A stretch of DNA of 64,000 nt from Bifidobacterium vespertilionis. Lineage in GTDB: Bacteria; Actinomycetota; Actinomycetes; Actinomycetales; Bifidobacteriaceae. Positions 24,341 through 32,538 of the stretch are shown here, one piece after another. Both the position numbers and the translations under genes were made by a program. The DNA lies in contig NZ_RZNZ01000014.1 of assembly GCF_008698145.1 (NCBI RefSeq), positions 1-64,000 of the forward strand, in the 5' to 3' direction. Each line of letters begins with the position of its first letter. The first letter of the stretch is position 1. Below the pieces are notes generated by a model, which made no database searches, had not been told where the DNA came from, and saw only the letters and a program-made list of their open reading frames with translations.

Positions 24341-27268
24341 TCAGACCGTCAAGGGGATGGTCAGACGGTGATGCCCGGCGGGCAGTTCACGCCAGCGGCC
24401 AGCACCGCCGCCGTCGCCGCCCATCCGCACGCGCGCGATCGTGTTCGCCGGCACGATCAGTTCCATATCGACCGAACCGCCGGAACCTTGCCCATCGTCC
24501 GCACGCCGCCACTTCACCGATGCAAGACCGTTCGGCGTCATGTGCGCGCATTCCGCGGCATCGATCCCGTGCAAGGCGGCCACCGGGGCCACTTCGAACA
24601 CCGACCAGCCGGGTTCGGCAGGCCGCAGCCCGCCGATCGCCGCATGCATCCAATCGGCCACGGATCCGAGCGCGTAGTGGTTGAACGACGTCATGTCGCC
24701 AGGGTTGACCTCCCCGTTGGGCAGCATCGAGTCCCAGCGCTCCCACGTGGTCGTGGCGCCCATGCTCACCTGATACAGCCACGACGGGCAATCGCGCGAG
24801 GTGAGCAGCCGGAACGCCTCGTCCGCATGACCGGTGTCCAACAGGGCGCGCAGCACGTAGGGCGTGCCGGCGAATCCGGTGCCCACGGTGTAGCCGTTGT
24901 CACGCACCAACTGCGCCAATCGGTCGCCGGCGAACGCGCGACGGGCGGCGCTATCACTCCCGCCATCGAACAGATCGAACACGATCGCCAGGCAGTACGC
25001 GCACTGCGTGTCGGAGGTCATTGAGCCATCCTCATGCACGAATCGTCCGCGGAATCCCTCGCGCACATGCGCCGCGAGGGACCGGTACCGGCTCGCATCG
25101 GCGCCATCGCCCAACACCGTTGCCATGCGGGCCGCCAGATCAAGCGAGTGCACGGTGAACGCCGTGGCCACCAGCTCCTTCTGGGTCATCGCGCGCGCGG
25201 CATCGTCGGGCGGGGCCGTGGGATCCAGCCAATCGCCCAGCTGGCCGCACCACACCTCCGGCCGGCGATCCCACACGCCGTCACTGGCCAGCAGCGAAAC
25301 CACCTCATCCACCCATCGGCGGGCGAGCGGGTACTGCCGGCGCAGCTGATCCACGTCACCGCCGGACATGTACAGCGCCCACGGCACCATCGTCGCCGCA
25401 TCGCCCCACAGCGCCACGGCCTGCGGCTGGCCCCAGCCCGGATACGGGTACGGCACATAGTAGGGGACCGTCCCCCAATGCGCGGTTTCGCTGGCCACAT
25501 CGTCCAGCCAGTCGGACAGGAAGCCATCGGCCTCGGCCAGGAATTCCGCGGTGGGCGCGAACACGGCGATGTCGCCGGTCCAGCCGAAGCGCTCGTCGCG
25601 CTGCGGGCAGTCGGTGGGGATGGAGACGAAGTTCGACCGCATGGACCATTCCACATTGCGATGGAGTCTGGTGAGGGCGGCGTCCGAGCAGTCGAACGAG
25701 CCGGCCTGCGGCATGGCGGAGGTGTAGACGTGTGATTCCACGGCGGCTGCGACGGCGGCGGAGCCGGTCGGGGCGATGGGCGCATCCGGCCCGGCAGGCG
25801 CATCCGGCCAGCCGTCGATGCGCGCGTACCGGAAGCCATGAATCGTGAAGCGCGGTTCCCACACGGCCGCCTTACCGTTCGACGTGTACGAATCGATCTG
25901 CACCGCGCGGCGCAGCGGGCGCACGGCCAGGGAACCGTCCGGGTTGAGCACCTCGGCGTGATGGACGGTGATGACGTGGCCGGGTTCGGTGGCCGGGATG
26001 CGCAGCTGCAGGCGCTGCGTGCAATTCTGCCCGAAATCCAGCAGGTACGATCCGCCGTCCAGCGCCTTGACGGACATGGGTTTGCGCGGCTCGCCATACC
26101 GTTCGACGCCGCGGCAGGACGGGGCGAACAGCCTGGCGTTGTCGAAGGGCAGCTCGCGCACGGGTGTCCAGCCTGCGGCGGACGCGTCGGCATCGCCCTG
26201 CGACCAACCGGGCTCCTCAAGCCGGGCATCGTACGATTCGCCTTCATACAATCCGCTGGACACGATCGGCCCGGGCTTGGCCTCCCACCGGCCATCGAAC
26301 GCGTTCGATGCGATGATCTCCTCACTGCCGTCGGCATACGCCACGCGCAGCTGGGCCCACACGCCCAAACGATCGCCGTAGCAATCGGCCTTGCCGCCGC
26401 CGAAGCCGATGCGGCCCCGATACCAGCCGTCACCCAGCCAGAAGCCAAGACCGTTGACGCCATCACACAGCAGGCCCGTCACATCGAACGTTCGATACGC
26501 AAAGCGCGTGCGATAGTCGGTCCAGCCCGGCGTCAGGATATCGTCGCCGACGGGCCGGCCGTTGACCTCCGCACCGACCAGGCCGTAGGCGGACAGGTAC
26601 AGGCGGGCGGCGACCGGGCGATCACGCAGGGAAATCGACGCGCGCACGCGGCCGGGCCTGCGCAGAACGGGATTGCCGCGGGCATCCTCGGCCGATTCGG
26701 GCCAATCGGGGCCGACCATATGCGCCACACGACGGGCCGGGTCGATCAGGCCGGGCTCGAATGCGACCGACGGGGACCAGTCCGCGGAATCCACGGGATC
26801 TGCAGGATCCGCGGGCGCTGCCGCAGGAGCCCCGGTATCCGGGCCAGCGAGTTCGGATTCCGGCAGCAGGCGCACGGAGACCGTGACGCGGCAACCGGAC
26901 GCCACCGGGTCGAACGGCCAGGGATGCAGCACATTGGCTTCCGCGGGCACGATCGCGCTGCACACCACGCCGCGCGCCGCATCGTACGTTTCCGGCGCGA
27001 CGGACGCAGGGGATTGCGCGGATCCAACGGGTCGCGCGGGCTGGTCAAGCTCCACGGACCGACCAAGCTCCACGGATCCGACGGGCGCGAACGGCCGCAC
27101 GAGCATGCGGATCTGGGCCTTCCGGCCAGCCAGATCGCCGACCTGCGGATCGTACCGCCAGCTGATGCGCGGCGTCCCCGTGCCGATGCCGATCGCATCG
27201 CCGTCGAAGTGCTCGATCCGAACATCCGTGATGTCCGAGCGTCCCTGATTGCCCGTGCTGGCGCTCAT
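24341..27268 (-). CDS. Alpha-L-rhamnosidase (GH78)
   Basis: Large glycosidase of 975 aa that would remove terminal alpha-L-rhamnose from plant glycosides or polysaccharides. Visible features are the N-terminal beta-sandwich region, the N-terminal carbohydrate-binding part (GLGFWLGDGWYRGRIGF) and the catalytic alpha/alpha barrel. The barrel carries PTDCPQRDERFGWTGD with the general acid, GWTGDIAVFAPT, and the later GATTTWERWDSM and SFNHYALGSVADWM motifs. No signal peptide is seen, so it acts on imported substrate. The ATG at 27268 follows GGAATGGAG; other in-frame start codons at 27280 and 27316 are less well placed. It is a single gene with no adjacent transporter. Confidence 0.93.
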   Translation of the reverse strand: MSASTGNQGRSDITDVRIEHFDGDAIGIGTGTPRISWRYDPQVGDLAGRKAQIRMLVRPFAPVGSVELGRSVELDQPARPVGSAQSPASVAPETYDAARGVVCSAIVPAEANVLHPWPFDPVASGCRVTVSVRLLPESELAGPDTGAPAAAPADPADPVDSADWSPSVAFEPGLIDPARRVAHMVGPDWPESAEDARGNPVLRRPGRVRASISLRDRPVAARLYLSAYGLVGAEVNGRPVGDDILTPGWTDYRTRFAYRTFDVTGLLCDGVNGLGFWLGDGWYRGRIGFGGGKADCYGDRLGVWAQLRVAYADGSEEIIASNAFDGRWEAKPGPIVSSGLYEGESYDARLEEPGWSQGDADASAAGWTPVRELPFDNARLFAPSCRGVERYGEPRKPMSVKALDGGSYLLDFGQNCTQRLQLRIPATEPGHVITVHHAEVLNPDGSLAVRPLRRAVQIDSYTSNGKAAVWEPRFTIHGFRYARIDGWPDAPAGPDAPIAPTGSAAVAAAVESHVYTSAMPQAGSFDCSDAALTRLHRNVEWSMRSNFVSIPTDCPQRDERFGWTGDIAVFAPTAEFLAEADGFLSDWLDDVASETAHWGTVPYYVPYPYPGWGQPQAVALWGDAATMVPWALYMSGGDVDQLRRQYPLARRWVDEVVSLLASDGVWDRRPEVWCGQLGDWLDPTAPPDDAARAMTQKELVATAFTVHSLDLAARMATVLGDGADASRYRSLAAHVREGFRGRFVHEDGSMTSDTQCAYCLAIVFDLFDGGSDSAARRAFAGDRLAQLVRDNGYTVGTGFAGTPYVLRALLDTGHADEAFRLLTSRDCPSWLYQVSMGATTTWERWDSMLPNGEVNPGDMTSFNHYALGSVADWMHAAIGGLRPAEPGWSVFEVAPVAALHGIDAAECAHMTPNGLASVKWRRADDGQGSGGSVDMELIVPANTIARVRMGGDGGGAGRWRELPAGHHRLTIPLTV

Positions 27269-27434
27269 GCCGGTCTCCATTCCGTCGCAGCTGCCTGTGA
27301 TCAGCGCTGGTTCCACGATGTACCAATTGCGAGCACTAGCTTATCCGCATATGCTGACGAAAACCGGCACAGGCCTCACGTGGGCGTCTCACGCAGGCAC
27401 CGCCCACGCACCACCGCCCAGCCGCAAACATCAA

Positions 27435-27551
27435 AATACGGGCTGCGCGGACCGAAATCCGCGATTCACAGCACCATCGGGCTGAAATTCACCCGAAAAT
27501 CGGCCCGGAAGCGCTGCGAATCGCCGGAATCGGCCCGCACAGCCCGTATTT
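27435..27551. repeat. 117-bp ATACGGG palindromic element, copy 2
   Basis: Reads AAAATACGGGCTGCGCGGACC at the left and GGCCCGCACAGCCCGTATT at the right, matching copy 1 at 21305-21421. It is in the gap between the divergent-side start of the rhamnosidase gene and the end of the DUF3073 gene. Confidence 0.75.
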
Positions 27552-27612
27552 GCGTATCAATTCATGTACCGAAACGGACCCCGCGCGCGATCAGCGGCAA
27601 TCAGAGAGGAGA

Positions 27613-27978
27613 TCAGTCCTTCTTGGGCTTGAGAGCGCTCGGAATCGGCATGGGAATGGGCTTGTGCGGCTTCGGCACGGCCTTGACGACCTTCGGCATC
27701 TCGCCACTCGTCGCCTTCGCAGCGGCCTCCGCAGCCCACTTGGCATACTCGTCCAGATCGTCCTCGGGCGTGTCGTGGGCCTCCGGCGCGGCATCGGCGG
27801 TATCCGCGACGCGCTCCTGCTCGGCCTCCTCCACATCCGCGAACGGATCGAACGAACCGGTGCCGACCTCCTGCGTGCTGAGCTCCTTGGCCAGCTCGTC
27901 GTAGTCGGTGTCCGTTGTCAGGTACTTGAGCTTACGGGCAATTTTCTGCTGCTTTGCTTTCTGACGTCCGCGACCCAT
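27613..27978 (-). CDS. DUF3073 family protein
   Basis: Conserved actinobacterial protein of 121 aa without known function. It is identified by the basic N-terminus MGRGRQKAKQQKIARKLKY followed by TDYDELAKELS. The rest is acidic and then Pro/Lys-rich (KPHKPIPMPIPSALKPKKD), probably disordered. The basic N-terminus would suit nucleic-acid contact, but this is inference. AGGGGATC lies 3-10 nt before the ATG. It is divergent from trpS, sharing an AT-rich 140-bp promoter region. Confidence 0.88.
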   Translation of the reverse strand: MGRGRQKAKQQKIARKLKYLTTDTDYDELAKELSTQEVGTGSFDPFADVEEAEQERVADTADAAPEAHDTPEDDLDEYAKWAAEAAAKATSGEMPKVVKAVPKPHKPIPMPIPSALKPKKD

Positions 27979-28118
27979 GTTGATCCCCTGACTTTACGAT
28001 TCTCGAGTTTCGATCAATTCATCACAGAAGAGAATACCACTTGTTATGTTGTCGTCTTGAACTTTTACCATAAAAGCGAACTTTTGTACCGTTTTCACAC
28101 ATAAATAAGGGGCAGTCG

Positions 28119-29219
28119 ATGACTGACGAGCAGGCCGAAACCCAGCTGACGGCGGCTGGAAACGAAATGAGCGCGAGCTTCCTGGCGGCGAAGAAGCGAT
28201 CCGACGAGACGCTCGCCAAGCTGGAGGCCGAGCCGGGCAAATTCACCATGCTGACCGGCGATCGCCCCACCGGCCGCCTGCACCTGGGCCACTACTTCGG
28301 CTCCATCAAGGAGCGCGTGGCCATGCAGAACAAGGGCGTGCACTCCAACATCATCATCGCGGACTACCAGGTCATCACCGACCGCGACACCACCGAGCAC
28401 ATCCAGGACAACGTGCTCAACCTGGTCCTCGACTACATGGCCGCCGGCATCGACCCGAAGAAGACCATGATCTACGCGCACTCCGCCGTGCCGGCCGAGA
28501 ACCAGCTCCTGCTGCCGTTCCTGTCGCTGGTCACCGAGGCCGAGCTGCACCGCAACCCCACCGTGAAGGCCGAGATGGAGGCCTCCGGCCACGCCCTGAC
28601 CGGCCTGCTGCTCACCTACCCGGTCCATCAGGCCTGCGACATCCTGTTCTGCAAGGCGAACGTGGTGCCGATCGGCAAGGACAACCTGCCGCACATCGAG
28701 ATCACCCGCACCATCGCCCGTCGATTCAACGAGCGCTACGCCAAGAAGCACCCGGTGTTCCCGGAGCCGGCCGCCATCCTGTCCGACGCGCCGGAGATCC
28801 CCGGTCTCGACGGCCGCAAGATGAGCAAGTCGTACGGCAACTCGATCATGCTGGGCGCCACCGCCGAGGAGACCGCCAAGCTCATCAAGAAGAGCCCCAC
28901 CGACTCCGAGCGCAGGATCACGTTCGACCCGATCGCCCGCCCGCAAGTCTCCGCGCTGCTGACCACCGCCGGCCTGGTGACCGGCCGCGATCCGAAGGAG
29001 ATCGCCGAGGAGATCGGCGAGTCCGGCGCCGGCGCGCTCAAGGCGTACGTGATCGAGTCCGTCAACAACTTCCTGGCCCCTCACCGCGAGCGCCGCGCCG
29101 AGCTGGCCAAGGACATGGACTACGTGCGCGACGTGCTGGAGGACGGCAACAAGCGCGCCAACGAGATCGCCGAGGCTACCCTCGACGAGGTGCGCGCGGC
29201 CATGGGCATGAAGTACTGA
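28119..29219 (+). CDS. trpS: Tryptophanyl-tRNA synthetase
   Basis: Class I synthetase charging tRNA-Trp, 366 aa. The HIGH-type motif is HLGHY within GDRPTGRLHLGHYFGS (near residue 55), and the KMSKS motif is GRKMSKSYGN (near residue 235). An N-terminal extension of about 40 residues precedes the Rossmann core. The start at 28119 has GGGG about 8 nt upstream. The upstream region is AT-rich with a plausible promoter; I see no T-box or other leader. A perfect hairpin beginning at the Tyr-stop codons marks the transcript end. Confidence 0.95.
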   Translation: MTDEQAETQLTAAGNEMSASFLAAKKRSDETLAKLEAEPGKFTMLTGDRPTGRLHLGHYFGSIKERVAMQNKGVHSNIIIADYQVITDRDTTEHIQDNVLNLVLDYMAAGIDPKKTMIYAHSAVPAENQLLLPFLSLVTEAELHRNPTVKAEMEASGHALTGLLLTYPVHQACDILFCKANVVPIGKDNLPHIEITRTIARRFNERYAKKHPVFPEPAAILSDAPEIPGLDGRKMSKSYGNSIMLGATAEETAKLIKKSPTDSERRITFDPIARPQVSALLTTAGLVTGRDPKEIAEEIGESGAGALKAYVIESVNNFLAPHRERRAELAKDMDYVRDVLEDGNKRANEIAEATLDEVRAAMGMKY

Positions 29220-29251
29220 TTGTTTGGTCCCGCAGGGCCAAACAATCAGTA
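29214..29251 (+). terminator. Stop-codon-spanning hairpin of trpS
   Basis: TACTGATTGTTTGG (29214-29227) and its exact complement (29238-29251) flank a 10-nt loop. The left arm contains the last codon and the TGA stop. There is no T tract directly after. A CCTGAGC-family repeat is fused to the right arm. Confidence 0.65.
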
Positions 29252-29340
29252 TCCTGAGCGAAGCGCATAGCGCGAAGTCGAAGGATCCTTGATTTGCGCG
29301 CAGTCGCCGATGATCCTTCGACTTCACGCTTCGGTGCCCG
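29251..29340. repeat. CCTGAGC-family repeat pair
   Basis: ATCCTGAGCGAAGCGCATAG through GTCGAAGGATCCTTGA is followed, after a short spacer, by an inverted ATGATCCTTCGACTTCACGC. This is a short composite copy of the element seen at 47703-47802, 57568-57676, 59047-59167 and 60210-60333. Confidence 0.7.
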
Positions 29341-29370
29341 GCCCCGCAGGGTCAAGCCGCAATCCCAATG

Positions 29371-29399
29371 AGCTCCCCCGCGATGGGGGAGCTTTTTTG
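29371..29399 (+). terminator. Rho-independent terminator
   Basis: AGCTCCCCC-GCGAT-GGGGGAGCT followed by TTTTTTGTT. It is the strongest canonical terminator after trpS and separates it from the HTH/nucleotidyltransferase pair. Confidence 0.85.
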
Positions 29400-29410
29400 T
29401 TGCCTGACAA

Positions 29411-29452
29411 TATACACTTCCATTCGATATTCTGAATAATTTTGTGTATACT
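29411..29452 (+). promoter_or_regulatory. Leaderless promoter with inverted repeat
   Basis: TATACAC (29411-29417) and GTGTATA (29444-29450) form an inverted repeat. The right half contains the -10-like TATACT (29447-29452), only 6 nt before the ATG at 29459, so transcription would start at or next to the start codon. An autoregulatory operator is likely. Confidence 0.55.
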
Positions 29453-29458
29453 GGTCTC

Positions 29459-30157
29459 ATGCCCATCACTTCAAGTACCACATTGCTCACCCAACGCGAG
29501 ACAGCGTTGCGACTCGGCGTCAGCGAGCGCCGGGTCACCGCCCTGCGCCAGGCGCACGAGATCACCGCCCTGCCGGTTGGGGCCGGCGGCTTTCTGATCA
29601 CTGCGAGCTCCGTGCAGCGCTATGAACGTTGGGCGGGCAAACCCGGAAGGCCCTATTCCGCAGCCATGGCATTCGCCGCGCTGTATCTGCTGTCCGGCGA
29701 ACCCACGCCTTGGATCGATGCGCCGCATCGCTACCGGCTGCGCCAATACCTACGCACAACCGACGCCGAGAAACTGACGCGCCTGTGCCGCAGGCGGGCG
29801 AGAACACTCGAATTCTGGTGCAGGGATTCGCTGATCGGCAAAGCAGCGGCACGGTTGCGCCTTTCGGCGGCCACCGGCCCACTGGCGGCCAAGTTCCAAC
29901 TGACGGATACCAATGCGCTCGAAGGCTATGCCACGGCCGACGATGCGGAATGGGTCGCGGCGGCATGCCGGATGAAAATCAACGTGGAACCGATCACCGT
30001 GCGATTGCGCGTCGCCGACTGGCTGCCCGACGGCGACGGACCGATGCCCCTTGCCGTATGCGCCGCCGATCTCGCGGAGTCCAACGATCCGCGAGAACGA
30101 CGGGCAGGACTGGAGACACTCGAACATCTTCTCGAACACTTCAGGAGGCGAATATGA
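29459..30157 (+). CDS. HTH protein, putative antitoxin of an AbiE-like pair
   Basis: A 232-aa protein with an N-terminal helix-turn-helix (LTQRETALRLGVSERRVTALRQAHEI, about residues 9-35) and a C-terminal region without recognised motif but with alternating charged helices. It overlaps the next gene by 4 nt (ATGA) with AGGAGG placed for that gene, so the two are co-translated. The partner has the metal-binding pattern of an AbiEii-type nucleotidyltransferase, and the inverted repeat at the promoter suggests autorepression. Antitoxin function is therefore inferred from architecture, not from similarity I can verify. A GTG at 29444 is an alternative start, but it overlaps the -10 element. Confidence 0.7.
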   Translation: MPITSSTTLLTQRETALRLGVSERRVTALRQAHEITALPVGAGGFLITASSVQRYERWAGKPGRPYSAAMAFAALYLLSGEPTPWIDAPHRYRLRQYLRTTDAEKLTRLCRRRARTLEFWCRDSLIGKAAARLRLSAATGPLAAKFQLTDTNALEGYATADDAEWVAAACRMKINVEPITVRLRVADWLPDGDGPMPLAVCAADLAESNDPRERRAGLETLEHLLEHFRRRI

Positions 30158-30891
30158 CCACGACACCTATCATCCACATTCCCGCTTCCGCCCATCCATG
30201 GAGCATCGTCTATGCGACCGCGAAAACGGTCGACCCCGACTCATGGCTGCTGACCGGCGGGCTCATGGTGCAGCTGCACGCTATGATGGGCGGACTTGAC
30301 GTCCGGCCCACCACCGACGCGGATCTGCTGGCGGACCTCATGTCGGACCGCCGAGGCATCAACGAGATCAGGAATGTGCTGTCACGGTATGGTTTCACGG
30401 CCCGGACTGGCACACTGACCGGATACACCACCCGGCTGGTCGCCCCGAACGGTAATGTGGTGGATCTGCTCGTGGCCGATCATCTGCCCAAGCACCTTCA
30501 TGGGGACGCGAAACTGTCAGGCAGCCCAATCCTCCCCATGCCCGGCGGGGCACAGGCCATCGAGCGCAGCATGCACGTAACGATCGCCGACCATGGCAAA
30601 TCCGTCCTGATCCGCATTCCCGACCTTCTGGGCGCGCTGATCCTCAAAAGCGCGGCGTGGAGTGCTGACCGGGCGGGTTTCGAGAGCCGACATCTGCGGG
30701 ATGCGGCCATGCTGGCATCGTTGATCGATGATCCGGACGCCGAAGTCAGCCGACTGCACAGCACCACCGATCGCAGACGCCTGCGCGTACTGCGGGATCA
30801 ACTCACCGAAGATTCCGAGTACTGGGATGGACTGGATGATCGGCATCGGCGGAACGGACTCGACACCATCGAAACGCTGGCGGCCTGGTAG
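30154..30891 (+). CDS. Nucleotidyltransferase-like protein, putative AbiEii-type toxin
   Basis: A 245-aa protein with the MNT/AbiEii arrangement near residues 28-52: GGLMVQLHAMMGG followed by RPTTDADLL, giving the GG...H...T-D-x-D metal/nucleotide site. A later lysine in the LILKSAAW helix and the following arginines fit the same fold. Such enzymes act as type IV toxins or in phage exclusion. AGGAGG lies 4-9 nt before the ATG, and the ATG overlaps the stop of the HTH gene. It converges with the amidohydrolase gene 7 nt away. Base composition is close to that of the surrounding genome. It could instead be a metabolic NTase, but the pairing favours a toxin-antitoxin or defence role. Confidence 0.72.
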   Translation: MTTTPIIHIPASAHPWSIVYATAKTVDPDSWLLTGGLMVQLHAMMGGLDVRPTTDADLLADLMSDRRGINEIRNVLSRYGFTARTGTLTGYTTRLVAPNGNVVDLLVADHLPKHLHGDAKLSGSPILPMPGGAQAIERSMHVTIADHGKSVLIRIPDLLGALILKSAAWSADRAGFESRHLRDAAMLASLIDDPDAEVSRLHSTTDRRRLRVLRDQLTEDSEYWDGLDDRHRRNGLDTIETLAAW

Positions 30892-30898
30892 TCACGCC

Positions 30899-32494
30899 TC
30901 ACAACCGCCCGTGCGTCCAACGGCCGGCAAGCATCGTCGCGGCCACGGCGGACGGCATCGCGCGCATGTCCTCGGGGGTGCGGATCGCGTAGGGATCGCG
31001 GTCGAGCAGGACCAGATCGGCCGGGTCTCCGGGCGCGGGACGATCGCGGCCCACGGCGGTGGAGGCGGTCAGGGCGGTGCGCACGTCGAGGCACTGCTCG
31101 GGCTGGAACGGCTCACGATCGGAGCTCTCCGTGCCGAACACGGCGGCGGAGACCGCCAGCCACGGATCGAGCGGGGCGACGGGCGCGTCGGAACCCATGC
31201 GCAGGGGCACGCCGGCGTCGTGCAGGGCGCGGAAGGCATAGGGGATGCCGGCCGGATGGGCCCAGAAGCGGGTGATCACGTCACGATCGTCCATGGCGTG
31301 CTGCGGCTGGATGCTGGCTGTGAGCCCCAGCGCGGCGAAGCGAGGAATATCGGCGGTTTTAAGCATCTGGGCGTGTTCGATCGAACCGCGCGCGCCCGTG
31401 GCCGCGGCCGCATCCAGCACGATCGTATTGGCCTCGTCACCGATCGCATGGCAGGCGATGGTGAAGCCGTGGTCGGTGGCCAGACGCATGTAGTCCTCGA
31501 TCTGCTCCGGCGTGTAACTCAGCGTGCCGTACGTGGGCGGGGTGATGCCGGAGTAGGGCGTGGAGCAGTAGGCGGATCGGGTGTTGAGCGAGCCATCGGA
31601 GATGAGCTTCATCGAGCCCACGCGGCCCAGTCCGCGCGAGCCGGGCAGTTCCATGCCGGTGCGCCAACCGGCGTCGATCGCCGCCCGCAGCCGCTCGGGG
31701 TAGACGCCGGCCTCCACGCGCAGACCGTCGATGCCGGCCGCGAACCGGCGGGTCCACGTGTCGATGTTCTCGGCCATCTCGTAGTCGCGCACACCCACCA
31801 CGCCCTTGCCGGCCGCATCGCGCTCGGCCTCGCGCAGCAGCCGCATGGTCTCCTCGGCCGCGCCGGGCGCGTTGTCCAGCTTGCAGTAGGCGTCGAACCA
31901 TTCGAGCTCGCCCACCAGACCGGACTCGCCCACATGCACGCCCAGTCGCCGCGCTGCCGCGGAATTGACCCAGCCGCAGTGCATGTCCGCGCTGGACAGG
32001 GCCACGGGCTGGTCGCCGGACACCGCGTCGATCGCGGCGAGCGTGGGCTGCTCGTCGTCGGCCCACAGGGAGTGGCGGAACCGCATGCCCACCACGAAGA
32101 CGTTCGGATTCAGACCGTTCGGCTGGCTTGCCCGACCCGCCTGCGCGCGGCGGGCGGCCAGATAATCGCGCAGCATGTCCATCGCCTCGTGCGCGCTGCG
32201 GGCCGGCAGCAGATCGAGCCGGCCGAACGTGGCCGACCACTGCGTGAAGTGCGTGTGGCAGTCCCACAGGCCCGGAATCGCCCATCGGTCATCCGCGTCC
32301 GCGACGGGCATGGATGCCTGGTCGCCGGCCTCGTCAATCCCGTGCCCGGCGGGACGGATCGAAACGATCACGCCGTCGCGGACCAGCACATCGAACAGCT
32401 CGGTGGCATCGCCGGCGGCCCCGGAAACATCATGGCCGTCAAGGAATCGGACATTGCGCAGCAGCAGCCCGCGATCGGGCACGATCTCACTCAT
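30899..32494 (-). CDS. Metal-dependent amidohydrolase (family 3, YtcJ-like)
   Basis: A 531-aa hydrolase of the amidohydrolase superfamily. The N-terminal metal motif is CHTHF (near residue 76), with further ligands in CHAIGDEAN and the terminal Asp in MGSDAPVAPLDPW. The substrate is unknown; family members cleave formyl or amide bonds. The start ATG at 32494 (MSEIVPDRG) is the only well-placed one; the frame remains open upstream inside the putP gene, which is an artefact. It lies 44 nt downstream of a Na+/solute symporter and is probably co-transcribed, suggesting hydrolysis of an imported nitrogen compound. Confidence 0.88.
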   Translation of the reverse strand: MSEIVPDRGLLLRNVRFLDGHDVSGAAGDATELFDVLVRDGVIVSIRPAGHGIDEAGDQASMPVADADDRWAIPGLWDCHTHFTQWSATFGRLDLLPARSAHEAMDMLRDYLAARRAQAGRASQPNGLNPNVFVVGMRFRHSLWADDEQPTLAAIDAVSGDQPVALSSADMHCGWVNSAAARRLGVHVGESGLVGELEWFDAYCKLDNAPGAAEETMRLLREAERDAAGKGVVGVRDYEMAENIDTWTRRFAAGIDGLRVEAGVYPERLRAAIDAGWRTGMELPGSRGLGRVGSMKLISDGSLNTRSAYCSTPYSGITPPTYGTLSYTPEQIEDYMRLATDHGFTIACHAIGDEANTIVLDAAAATGARGSIEHAQMLKTADIPRFAALGLTASIQPQHAMDDRDVITRFWAHPAGIPYAFRALHDAGVPLRMGSDAPVAPLDPWLAVSAAVFGTESSDREPFQPEQCLDVRTALTASTAVGRDRPAPGDPADLVLLDRDPYAIRTPEDMRAMPSAVAATMLAGRWTHGRL

Positions 32495-32538
32495 GGCTTC
32501 AGTGTAGGCCCGCCGGCCGCCCGGCCAATCGCATGGCA

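Noticed and set aside
28020..28118. T-box or tryptophan attenuator upstream of trpS
   Set aside because: The leader is under 100 nt, has no specifier loop or run of Trp codons, and no competing hairpins.
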